The notes under the pieces: generated by a model
Seen by the model: only the letters and a program-made list of their open reading frames with translations
Database searches by the model: none
Told to the model about the DNA's origin: nothing
Shown here: positions 35,207-45,536 of the stretch, one piece after another
How the letters are laid out: each line of letters opens with the position of its first letter
Position numbering within the stretch: position 1 is the first letter of the stretch
Program-made: the position numbers and the translations under genes
Assembly: GCA_963675135.1 (NCBI GenBank)
Contig: OY776125.1
Coordinates: 19,890,565-19,954,564, forward strand
From: Galeopsis tetrahit
Taxonomy: Eukaryota; Streptophyta; Magnoliopsida; Lamiales; Lamiaceae
Direction: 5' to 3'
Length of the DNA stretch: 64,000 bases

Positions 35207-38200
35207 ATGTCGATTCGTTCTATTTTCGATGTCAGTTCCAACATGCAGGCACCGTTCGATCTCGGGAGATACATAAATGACAACAAGGTGCATGTTGAAC
35301 CATCTCTGTTCTTCAAAGGAAATCACAAGGAAGGAAATCTTGACCAAATGCATCAGATGCGGTCTAAAACCCTACCTAGAGGCGTTTCCTCAAGTTGTTT
35401 TGGAGGAGGAGGTTCTGGAATTTTATGCCAACGCCAATAGACAGGGAGATGTGATTGAATCTTTTATTGATGGAAATCGAGTGGAAATCACTCGGGAAGT
35501 TTTGTTCGAAAGGTTAAGGCTACCCATCGGAACGATTGATGTGGAGAAGTATGCTGAAGGTCAGGAGATGAAGTATTTGAGCATCTTCTGTGGAAAGAAA
35601 ATGAAGCTCAAGCCAGATGGTAAAGCTCCTACAGCCAAGAAGGGTGAACTCTTGGAAAAATATCGCACTCTACTGGACATAGCAAGCAAGATGCTTCTAT
35701 GTGCCACTGGGTCTCATGACTCAGTTACCCAAGCCAAAACAAGGATAATGGCAGCTATCTATGATGGAATCACTGAGGGTAACTGGTTTAAGCTGATAGC
35801 TGACAGGATGATGTACTTCGAAAGAAGTGTTAGAGTGGATGTTGATACTCGAAATTGGGTAGTATCACAGGCTGTTGGATATGGAAACAAGCTGAGTATA
35901 TTACTTCCATTTTTGTTGCCCAACAAGAGTGATTGGAGCAAAGGAAAGCCATTTCATCCTCTTAAGTTCTACTTGAAAATAGAAGCGATGAGAAAGCAGG
36001 CTGCTGCAAGGCCAGCTGCCCCAAGGCAAGTTCAAGTTGATGATTCAGAGGTGTTGCCATATGCAAATTCATCCAGTTCTTCACAAGATAAGTCTGAAGA
36101 AGCAGAGTCCAGTGCAGACGACTCAGAGAAGACTCAGTCAGATGAAGAGTCAAACCAAGAGAAGGAGTCGAGTGAACAAATTCCTGAAATGTACACTCTA
36201 GTGAGAGTTGAATCGCCTACTCGTCCAGTCGAGTCGAGTATACTGGTTGGTTCTTCTTCTCAATCTGTTTCAATTCCTCTCTCTCTCCCGTATACTTCTA
36301 TTCGAACCAAGGCTAGGTCACATCGATCTAGGCCTCGCCCTGTACCCCCAACCTCACACGTACTGGCAGCACGACCGCTGAGAGCCAGTCTTCCCTTAAA
36401 CACTCCTATAATTGATACAACTGATACTCCGACAGTTGTCACACCAAACCAAGACACATTGGAGCCCCCAGAAACCACAGTCCAAAATCTCTCCTTATCC
36501 TCAACAGAATATGTTGAACCTCCTAACCCATCTACTTCAGATAAGACGCCAGTTGCCACTGCAACAACTGAGATAGGGACCCCACCTACTCAGACCCCGT
36601 CTGAAGTTAGATTCGAATCCTTGGTATATTATCCCGTGAGCCTACGAGAGAAGAGAATCCGTTCGAAGATGAGCAGAAACTTGAAGAAGAAGCTCTCGGC
36701 TTTTGAAGTCGACTATGCATCAGAACAGTTTGAAAAACTTCTAAGAGTATGCACTTGGGTGGCATTGAAGAAGTCTGGCACAGATGATCTTTTCGAAGTC
36801 ATCTTAGGGAAAGGTGGCATCTCAAACTTTATGGACTGGGAAATGGAACAGAAGGAGACCAGTGGTGTTCAAGACCACTCAGAGTTATTTCCAGCTCATG
36901 CCATCACCGCCCTTGCAAAGAGATTGCTAAACATTCCTGATGATTTGATGTGCTCAGAATCGAAATTTGATGTGGGTATTCAAGTTTCGGATTCCGATGT
37001 TGAAGAAGATGTGGTTATGTCTGAAGCCACACAAGCTGAAGAACTCCAGTCTACTGATCCCATCGTGGAGTTAGACAATGTCTCAAATCAGTTGAGAGGC
37101 ATTGTGTTCAGATTTCAAGTAGATCATGCTCACAGTCCAAGGTCAGATTTTGCTTTTATTAATCGGTATTCTGATGATTTACTTCCCATTGAACTCTGTG
37201 GATATATGGAGAAGTTGCACGCTTTGTTGAGAAAGGACTTGGCTGATGCTTTTAGGAAGGCTAAGGAAGCTAAGTTAGCTATAGTGCCTTATTGTCCGTT
37301 TCCAAGTCTGAAAGCCATAGCTGGAAGTGTGTTTCTAGAATCAGGCGTAGTAGAAGACGAGGTATTACCTACTGCTACAGAAGGCCAATTACTTGAAGTA
37401 ATATCTATTGCTGATGATGTGATCATGGAAGAAGCCATTCATGCTGAAGTTGGTCAGTCATCTCAAGGTTTCTCAACTGCTTCCTTAGATGAGTTGAAAG
37501 CTGATTTGAAGGGTGTTATAAAATCGTCCATTGATGATTTTCTCAAATCTGATGTAAAGAAGACTCTTATTGAACAAAACAATGTCCTTGTGACAAGTTC
37601 AAAAGATATGATTGTGAATGCAGTCAATCAGATAGATGATGAATTCAGACAACATATGTTTGAGCAGCTTGAAGGATTTCTCCAAGATCAGGTAGAATAC
37701 TCAGAGAAGAGTTCGGTCGATTTTGCTCGTGTTCTAGCTACTGAATCCAGGAAGTTGGAAAGAGTCTATAGAGCAAGAATCGAGGTTGCTGATGTTCAGA
37801 GGAAGGAAGCTTATGATCAGTTAGCTCAAGCTAAACAACTTATCTCTGCTATGACTGATGAGAATAAGAAGTTACGTTTGACCGCAACACATTTTAAGAA
37901 TGAGTTGAACTTGTCTACTCAAAAGCTGGAGTTGGTGGCAACCAAGCTGGACAAGTTGTGTTAAAACAGTTCGCATGAAAAGCAGATTGAAAGAGCTACG
38001 AGTCTAATGAAGCAAGCTATGTATGAAGAGATGACTCGTTTCACTTCTCTTTTCTCTCTCCAGGCTACTGATGAAGCCAAAAAGGGGGAAGAGACAAAGA
38101 AGACAAGACCAGTGGATATTAGTGCTGAGATTAGTGCTGAAGTTGAAAAATCTAAATCCAGTGCTGAGCCAGAAGCGAAGGAAGCTGCTGAAGCTATGCA

Positions 38201-38939
38201 AGATCTCAGAAGGCCTAAGAGAGGCAGAGGCAGGTTGGTTAAAACTGCAGAAGTTGAGCAAGCTAAAGCTGAAGCTGAAGAGTTGAAGAAGAAGGAGAAG
38301 GGCAAAGCTGTTGCATCTCCTGAAGTTGAAGCTCAAACTCGACTGATATCTAAAAGGAAATCTATTCAGATAGAAGAGCCTAAAGAGATGGAGACAACAA
38401 CAAAAGTGAAAAAGCAGAAGGTTGTTGATCCAAGTGATGAATCTCACTATGCAAGCAAAAAGAAGATAGAAAAACATATTGAGAATTTGCAGAAGCTGAA
38501 GGAAGATGAAGAGAAAATGGAAGCTCAGTTCATTGATTACTTTATTGACAAAGAGCATCGACAAGATTGGCTCAAGGTGAAGAGACAATGGGAACTTGAT
38601 CACTGGATAATCAGAAAGTATGGTGATTCTGAAAGTTCGGATGAACTGTATTCGATGTTTGATAAGTTTATGGAAGGTCAGAATCAAATGCTTTGGAATC
38701 TGATATTGAGGATATCTGCTGCTGCAAATTTCAACATTTTAGTACCGATCTTTCCAAGATGGAAGACTCCTATGACAAGCTCAGGAAAAAGAGTTGATCT
38801 TAACCAGATCAAGAAATTTGAAGAAGAGCTACTTGATAAAGAGAAGATTGAAGATGAAGACCATATCAGTGTTATTCACAGGAGACTTCTTGATGCATTC
38901 TGTGTTCAAAATTCAGAAGAAGGTACTCTTTCAGATTAG
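35207..38939 (+). pseudogene. Third ORF (ORF3) of copy B, unknown function; one frameshift, one stop
   Basis: It is aligned to copy A's ORF3 from ATG 35207 (MSIRSIFDVSSNMQ). A small indel near 35330 shifts the frame. The second frame runs to the TAA at 37962-37964 and continues in the same frame to 38939, for a total of about 1240 codons. The domain order matches copy A: N-terminal domain (LEFYANANRQ, VEITREVLFERLRLP, SIFCGKKMKL, KGKPFHPLKFYLK), acidic linker, Thr/Pro-rich part, RFESLVYYPVSLREKRIRSKM, coiled coil and the C-terminal Trp-rich domain (HRQDWLKVKRQWELDHWIIRK). Compared with A it has about 100 extra residues after 37050 (GIVFRFQVDHAHSPRSDF and following). No signal peptide or membrane helix is seen. 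The reading frame is conserved between two diverged copies, which argues for function. Confidence 0.82.
38079..38091 (+). promoter_or_regulatory. Polypurine-tract copy inside ORF3 (copy B)
   Basis: The sequence aaaaagggggaag lies in the AKKGE codons and is the same position as 8297-8309 in copy A. Confidence 0.55.
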
Positions 38940-39105
38940 TTTTTTTGCTCTGATTACTTAGTTTTATTTTGATTAAGTATTTGTAATCTCTACTGATCAT
39001 ATTTTGAATGAATGAAAAGATAAAGTACTATTTTGATGTTTAATACAAGATAACTACTTAACTAGTTTACTATTGTGAAAAGATTCAAGTAGTTTTGGCT
39101 TCATC

Positions 39106-39118
39106 AAAAAGGGGGAAA
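39106..39118 (+). promoter_or_regulatory. Terminal polypurine tract (copy B)
   Basis: The run aaaaagggggaaa lies beside the 3' LTR start at 39120. It would prime plus-strand synthesis. Confidence 0.9.
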
Positions 39119-39119
39119 T

Positions 39120-40406
39120 TGTTGGGATATGAATCCTAGAACAAGTCCTAAATGATGAATAAAAGATAAAAGATAAAGTTTTGATAAGCCAAAAGAAGAC
39201 TTGAATATTTTCTAAGTATTGACTGATCTAGTCTAGTTAAGTTGAAGTCATCTTGAACAGATCAGTAGAATTCAAAAGACAAGTACTAGTTTTAAAAGAC
39301 AAGTATTATTGAAAGATAAGTACGATTTATAAGTACTTCATATTTGTTATTTGTATATGTTAAGATTGTTATTGAGCTATGAATAATTGTTGTATAGAGC
39401 TCATGATTTTAAATGTACTAGATAGATTCTGTGTATAGTTTTATAAGTTGACTAAGCTTTATAACAAGAAGCTTAATGTAATGTAATAGTCTTGTTAGGA
39501 TTAGTTGATAGGACTAGATTAGTTCTATGTTGTAATTTGAAGAAGTAGAAGACACAGTCTACCACTACTACACAAGACAGGTACGACTTAAACAAGACAG
39601 GACAACTTGAAGTTAGTTACAGAAAAGTGTGTTGAAGATAAAGATTGAAGAATTAGTTAAAGAATAACTAATTAACTGAAGAAACGAATTAGTTACAAGT
39701 TAGTTTTCAAGAAAAGGTTGTTACACAACTGAAAGTTCTTGGAATTAGAAGTCTATAAATACCCCAAGGTATTCATTGGTTAAAGACTACTGAAATATTG
39801 ATACTGCAAGCATTATTGAAGATTCAAGTGAAGAAATTACTCTCAGAGATTGAAGTTCAGAAAGTGAAGCTACACAAGTCAAGTGAAGAAATCAGAAGGC
39901 TACTACTGAACGAAGAGAAGTTTTATTTTCGTTTATTGTTTCAAGTTGCTAGTTACTTGTAAAATAGCTAGTAAGATCGAAGATATATCTGGAGATATAA
40001 TCGAGAAGATCTAAGTCTTATTTCTTGGGACTTAAAGCTACAAGAACATATTACTCCATTGGACGAGTTAATAAGAATTTCACAACTGGGTTTGTGAGAG
40101 TGGATGTAGACAAGTTGTCGAACCACTATAAATCTCGTGTTTGATTTACTTTACTGTTTTGTTTGTTTGAATTGATTAACTGTTTACTTGTTAAACATAC
40201 ATAACTAAACAAGACTAGTTGAGTAAACTACTGAAATAGAGTTCTCGAATTAAGTTGAGTATAATCTTTAAATTGGGCTCATTGTTAATTTCGTATTCCG
40301 CACATTGTAATTCTGATATATCGAAAGATTTTAGAAAAGTCTATTCACCCCCCTCTAGACATTTTCTTTAGCTTCCCTCGATATTAACTCAACTTAGGGA
40401 CCTACA
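39120..40406 (+). repeat. 3' LTR of copy B (1287 bp)
   Basis: It matches the 5' LTR except for an extra agataaa near 39170 and one C/T change near 39690, by eye. A TATA box (tataaata) lies at 39754-39761. It ends in cctaca, and the target duplication ttagt follows. Confidence 0.96.
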
Positions 40407-40528
40407 TTAGTTGTATATATACATCTCCACAATATGAGCCCTAACAATACGTGAGTTATCATAACAAACTACCTGTATATCCTAACAAACCATATGCAAT
40501 ATATTCGGGTTGCAAATATTATCCAATA
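40407..40528 (-). repeat. 3' LTR of element D, start
   Basis: On the minus strand the LTR starts tattggataatatttgc (expected TGTTGG, with one G-to-A change) just after a polypurine tract. It runs to the copy B insertion point and resumes at 26962. A tgtatatata motif near 40412 is probably the LTR TATA box. Confidence 0.8.
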
Positions 40529-40541
40529 CTCCCCCTCAAGT
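40529..40541 (-). promoter_or_regulatory. Polypurine tract of element D
   Basis: On the minus strand, acttgagggggag ends at the LTR start. It overlaps the pol stop codon (40536-40538). Confidence 0.82.
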
Positions 40542-43300
40542 TGGCGTGTGAAGGTCTCGAACACCTTACTTGCCTCGAAGGAAACGTAAACGCTCCGCGC
40601 CAAGTGCCTTGGTGAACATATCTGCAACTTGATTCACTGTTGAAACCATGCATGGCCTAATATCTCCACTCACAACTCGTTCATGAACAAAATAACAATC
40701 CATCTCCACGTGCTTAGTACGTTCATGAAAACGGATTCATCGCAATGCTACGCGCCGCTTGGTTATCACAAAATAGGTCGGTAGGGCCTGTTTGGGTCAC
40801 TTCAAAGTCGCGAAGAAGCCACCTTAACCACAGAATTTCGCATACGGTGGTCGCCATGGCGCGATATTCAGCCTCGGCTGATGATCTCGAGACTACCGAT
40901 TTTTTCTTGGTGATCCATGAAACCGGAGCACCCCCAAGTGTGATGATATACCCCGTGGAAGATCGTCGAGTAAATGGGCATCCGGCCCAATCAGAGTCAC
41001 AGTGTGCTCGTAGAGTGAAGTTGTTTGTCGCAGAGAGAAGAATGCCTTGTCCTGGTGATTGTTTTAAATAGTGAAGGATGCGATGAGCAGCCGTCAAGTG
41101 GGTTTGGCGTGGGCAACTTAGAAACTGGCTCAACTGGCTTACAGCGAAAATAATATCGGGACGCGTGACGGTTAGATATAAGAGTCGTCCAATCAATCGA
41201 CGAAACTGAGATGCGTCAACAAGCGGACTATCATCATCGGGACATAACTTCAAATTTTGTTCCATGGGGAATGCACTAGGTCTGCTCCCCATGAGGCCAC
41301 TTTCTTCCAAAATATCTAGAGCATATTTTCGTTGACTCAAGACGAAACCTTCGGGAGATCGAGTAACTTTGATTCCCAAAAAATATTTCAACTTTCCCAA
41401 ATCCTTGATACTGAACTTGTCATTTAAATAATGCTTGACCTTGGCAATGTGAGTAGAATTGTTACCTGCCAATATTACGTCGTCGACATAGATAAGTGCG
41501 GAAACGTAGATGGAGCCCCTTTGGAAGATGAAAAGTGAGTGATCGGCTCTAGATTGACGAAACCCGATCGATAGTAAAGCTTGGGTAAATTTTTCGTACC
41601 AATTTCGGGACGCTTGTTTAAGTCCGTACAACGACCTCTTCAATTTCCAAACCCGTGTATCACCGTCCTTTGCAAAACCTTGTGGTATCCTCATGTATAC
41701 ATTTTCATGCAAGTCTCCGTGTAAGAATGCATTATTCACATCCAATTGGTGTACTTCCCAATTCCGTTTGGCTGCAATGGTCAATAAGCATCTCACTGTA
41801 ACTAGCTTTGCAACAGGAGCAAATGTTTCGTGAAAATCCACCCCTTCAATTTGTGTAAATCATTTTGCCACTAGTCGAGCATTGTATCTCTCGATAGTGC
41901 CATCGGGCTTATACTTTATCTTGTAAACCCACTTCGAGCCTATTGCTTTCTTTCCTGTGGGAAGAGGTGTTAAAACCCACGTTTTATTTGCTTCTAATGC
42001 ATCCATCTCCTTTTGCATTGCGTCACGCCACATAGGTTCCTTGACCGCCTGTGAGAAGTACTTAGGCTCATCCCGAGAGGCGATGGCCGCTAAGAAAACT
42101 TTGTGAGGCAAAGAGAATTTACTATAATTGACAAAGTTTGAGATAGGATATACCATCGAGTCGACTGAGTTGGCAGTGGGCTGTGAATGGTCTATAGATG
42201 GTGGTAAATCAGTAATGTAAGCGTCAAAATGCTTGGGACGTGATTTTTGTCTCTGACTTCGTCCCGTAAACTATGGCACGCTTATTGTTGTCATGTCGTT
42301 AGGGGCCTGATCGTCGGACGTGATGGCAGCAGGCGCTGGTGGTTCGAGCGACACTATAGCTGGGGGACTGGAATGGCCAGAATGTGGCGTGGGGGCAGTA
42401 CTGGAATGGCCAGAATGTGGCATGGGGGTAGTAGCTATTGCATCGTGTTGTGGGGGGCGAATATGAGGTGGAGACTCATCAAAGGTGCAAGTATTGTGCC
42501 CATGAGTTCTTGTTTGTGCAGCTGCTACAGCCTCATCAAAATTCAAATCAGCTGCCCCTTTGAAAGGAAAAACATATTCAACAAAAGTAACGTCCCGTGA
42601 ACTATAAATCTTGTGGGATTTTAGATCGAAGACACGATATGCTTTTTGCCCCGAAGGATATCCGACAAAAACGCACGCACTCCCCCTCTCACCAAACTTA
42701 TCCTTTCGTTGATTGTCATGAGCAAAGACTAAACAATCGAAAATTCTTAAGTGATCATACGTGGGTGGTTTGTGGAATAATATTTCAAAAGGGGTTTTGT
42801 GGGAGATGATTGGCGATGGCAACCGATTTATTATATAGACGGCAGTTAGGACACATTCGCCCCAAAATTCAACAGGGAGGCCCGACTCAAAACGTAAGGC
42901 TCGGGCAACATCTAAAATGTGTCTATGCTTTCGTTCCACAACTCCATTTTGTTGTGGGGTGTCTGTGCATGAGCTTTCAAAAAGAATTCCTTTATCGGAG
43001 AAAAATTGCAACAAAATGGATGACTGAAATTCCACACCATTGTCGGAACGAATGCGGCTAACCTGGTAATTAAACTGATTTTGGACCATATTAAAAAATT
43101 GAATTAGCTTGAGTGCAACCTCGGATTTTCGTTGAATGAGAAAAATCCAAACGCCCCTGCTATAATCATCAACGATTGACAAAAAATAACGAGCACCCGT
43201 AAACGTTTCACACTTATAAGGCCCACAAATATCACAATGAACCAATTCAAAGCAACGAGAAGTACGACTAGTGCTATGCGGAAACGGTAAACGTGTTTAC
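40536..43300 (-). pseudogene. Copia element D pol: integrase, RT, RNase H; N-terminus missing
   Basis: Minus-strand pol of a second copia lineage. From about 43290 downwards it encodes the integrase core (HCDICGP, RSDNGVEF, TPQQNGVVERKHRH) and the RT N-terminal part (WRDAMQKEMDALEANKTW). A stop near 41857 replaces a Gly codon. RT continues (LKRSLYGLKQASRNWY, IYVDDVILAGN), then RNase H (CDSDWAGCPFTRRSSTG, SRSSAEAEYRAM, FCDNQAARSIAMNP). A small deletion near 40733 shifts the frame, and the last residues reach the stop at 40536-40538. Gag, protease and the pre-integrase zinc region are absent upstream of about 43300, where coding similarity ends abruptly. It is an old, truncated copy. Confidence 0.92.
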
Positions 43301-44249
43301 AATCTTTTCTTTCTTTCATGTTTCCTTTCAAAAATTATTTTATTTTTTCACTTCCACATGAGTCATGACCCATATTACCCCTACCCATAAGTCCATAGAC
43401 ACTCTCACGCCTTTTTTCATAGGTATCAAGGAGGTAAATTGATAGAATTGTTCCTTAATACTTACCGAGAAAGTCGAGGAAATTAATATTGAGTCATTTA
43501 CGTATCTCCTCATGTGTTGAGATGCAGGTTAGAAAGAAGTGGTGTGCGGTTTTTTACTACATTGCAACAAAGGAATTTGGTTGTACCGCAAACATGAGTC
43601 ATACATGGTATCTAATCTTCCTTAATGGTTAATATACAAAACAAGGAAATAAACTGTTCAAATCCTAAATTATGGAAGCCTCCAAGATTAGAAGATACAT
43701 ATAGAATCTTCCTTAATAATGTATTATGCACATGTCAAAGGTTACAAAATGCGTTAGTATTAAATTTGATATTAGTTATTGGCAAATCCCATATACTATT
43801 TGCACAAACTTAAATTCCGTGCTCCCGTTAAGTTTCAATTAAAGTTAATGTCACATTTAATTTACTTGTAATTATTTTCAGTTTAATTAACTTATACATA
43901 TTCGTTAAACTTAGTGTCACACCAATCAAAATTAGTAGATGGTGCTAACTTGTGCAAGGAAAACTGACAATAAATCAATTGGGTAAACATACAAGTTGTA
44001 ACTTGTAAGACCATTCAAACCACGAGTTCACGTTCACCATTTTATTTTATATTGGCCTGTAGGACGCATACATATGCATCATGACAAAAAAGATTTGGTA
44101 TGTTGCGATCGTAAGATGAATCTACATAAATATATTTAATTTATCTATCTATATATTGTTTGAGGATTTTGAAATTGTCCGTTGAGTATGTTGTATGCAC
44201 TATAAACGGGTTGACTTTGGATGTGGACTGTGCTTAGCACGATACAAAC
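43301..44249. other. Intergenic, nothing recognised
   Basis: AT-rich DNA to the right of the broken edge of element D. There is no convincing gene. The short open frames do not resemble known proteins. Confidence 0.4.
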
Positions 44250-44900
44250 ATATATAATTAAACGGGGGTTATTACGTGTTTATATGGATTAAAGTGATGA
44301 TTTGTGATGAACTTGATGAAGAACACACAAGAACACAAGATATAGCTTCTTGGAGAAGCTAAAGCTTTAGAAGCTTGGGAGAGTTTATTGCTTTGGGTAG
44401 GGAGATTTGGTGGAATCCTATACCTGTGTTACAAATGAGCCCAAATGGGCATTATATACTGCTTTTCGAGGGCTGCCCGCCCTTTACACGTGGAGCCTCC
44501 AGATTGGGCCTTCATTCTGCCCGAAAAGGTGATTTGATGGCGTATTTAATGCTAAACCGCCTCTGGTGCTCGTCCTCGCCGAGATGCCGAGGAGCTGGGC
44601 CATGGTGGTCGCCGGAGGGCCGTCGAGGAGAGTGGTCGCCACGCTCCATGTTGTCTCCCAAGACTTCAACACTTAAAACATCTTAACTAAGAATAAGTAC
44701 GTGCTCGCCACATACTTGGGCGAGCAGCTAACTAAGAGAGTGCTCGCCAACATCTTTGGACGAGCACTTAAACATATTAAATACATTAAATCTATTACAT
44801 TTTCTTGGTCTTGTTGACTAGTCGTCGCACGACTGTTGACTGGTCCTCGCCACGTAAGATGGTGACTAGGATTGACTTGTCAAAGATTGACCTCTTTGAC
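44250..44900 (-). repeat. Possible solo LTR or LTR fragment
   Basis: Read on the minus strand, the segment has a TATA-like motif (agtatataatgccc near 44450). A leader-like stretch follows with inverted repeats (agaagctaaagctttagaagct at 44354-44375, partly palindromic) and polyadenylation-like sequence. It resembles an LTR of an unrelated copia element. I could not fix TG/CA ends or a target duplication. Confidence 0.35.
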
Positions 44901-45264
44901 TAGGTATAACAGAGTATATATGTCCCAAATATTTTATCCGAAAAACGAATATTATTAAACAAATTAGAACCAGCTGTAACACTAAAACAATTGCTGAGAG
45001 AGAAAGAAAAGATTGAGTCAATCAGGTGGTAACAAACACCACAATTTTGTCTAAAGTCGAATATTACTTAGTCATAATTAGTGGAATAATGACGCCCACT
45101 AACCCTAACTAGATGGGACAATAAACAAATGAAATAAAATAAAAAAGATGAATTAATTAAACTCCCAGTCTGTCTCTGCCCCACATTCCATCAAACACAG
45201 CCAGAAAAAATAAAAATAAAAATTACTGGTTACAAATTTAAAAAAGAATTTAGAGAGAAAAACA
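44901..45264. other. Upstream region of the EF-hand/TPR gene
   Basis: AT-rich DNA that should contain the promoter of the gene at 45537. Transcription probably starts near the CT-rich stretch at about 45280-45300. No single TATA box stands out. Confidence 0.4.
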
Positions 45265-45328
45265 GGGAGCAGAGGGCTTTTTCTCTCTTCTTCTCTGTCC
45301 TCCAATCAAGATAATCACAGCCTCACAG

Positions 45329-45446
45329 GTACACACTTCCCACTTCAACTCCAAATTAGGCAAGGGGCTTTAGCTGTTTTTTCAGTAACTATAATTAATT
45401 GTTTGTTTGGTTAATCATAGTTCCTCAATTGCTTTGTTAATTTCAG
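45329..45446 (+). other. Probable 5' UTR intron of the EF-hand/TPR gene
   Basis: A donor cacag|gtacac and an acceptor with a pyrimidine/T-rich tract (gttaatttcag) bracket 118 bases just upstream of the start codon. Leader introns are common in plant genes. This is inferred from sequence only. Confidence 0.5.
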
Positions 45447-45536
45447 GTAACTTGAAAACCCTAATTTTGAGAATTTTGGCCCGCAATTCTGATTCAAAAA
45501 CCCTAAATTAAGCTGAAATACCGGGTGAATCGGAGT

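Larger units (their letters stand above)
26963..40406 (+). mobile_element. Complete Sirevirus-like Ty1-copia element, copy B (13.4 kb)
   Basis: A full element bounded by LTRs 26963-28242 and 39120-40406, with the 5-bp target duplication ttagt at 26958-26962 and 40407-40411. Order: LTR, Met-tRNA primer site, gag, protease/integrase/RT/RNase H, ORF3, polypurine tract, LTR. By eye the LTRs differ by one substitution and one 7-base indel, so the insertion is very recent. Even so, pol carries a one-base frameshift, and ORF3 carries a frameshift and a stop. It lies inside the 3' LTR of the minus-strand copia element D. Confidence 0.97.

Noticed and set aside
44375..44686. Open frame of 103 codons
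   Set aside because: Falls in an LTR-like segment; no domain, and the codon pattern is not convincing.
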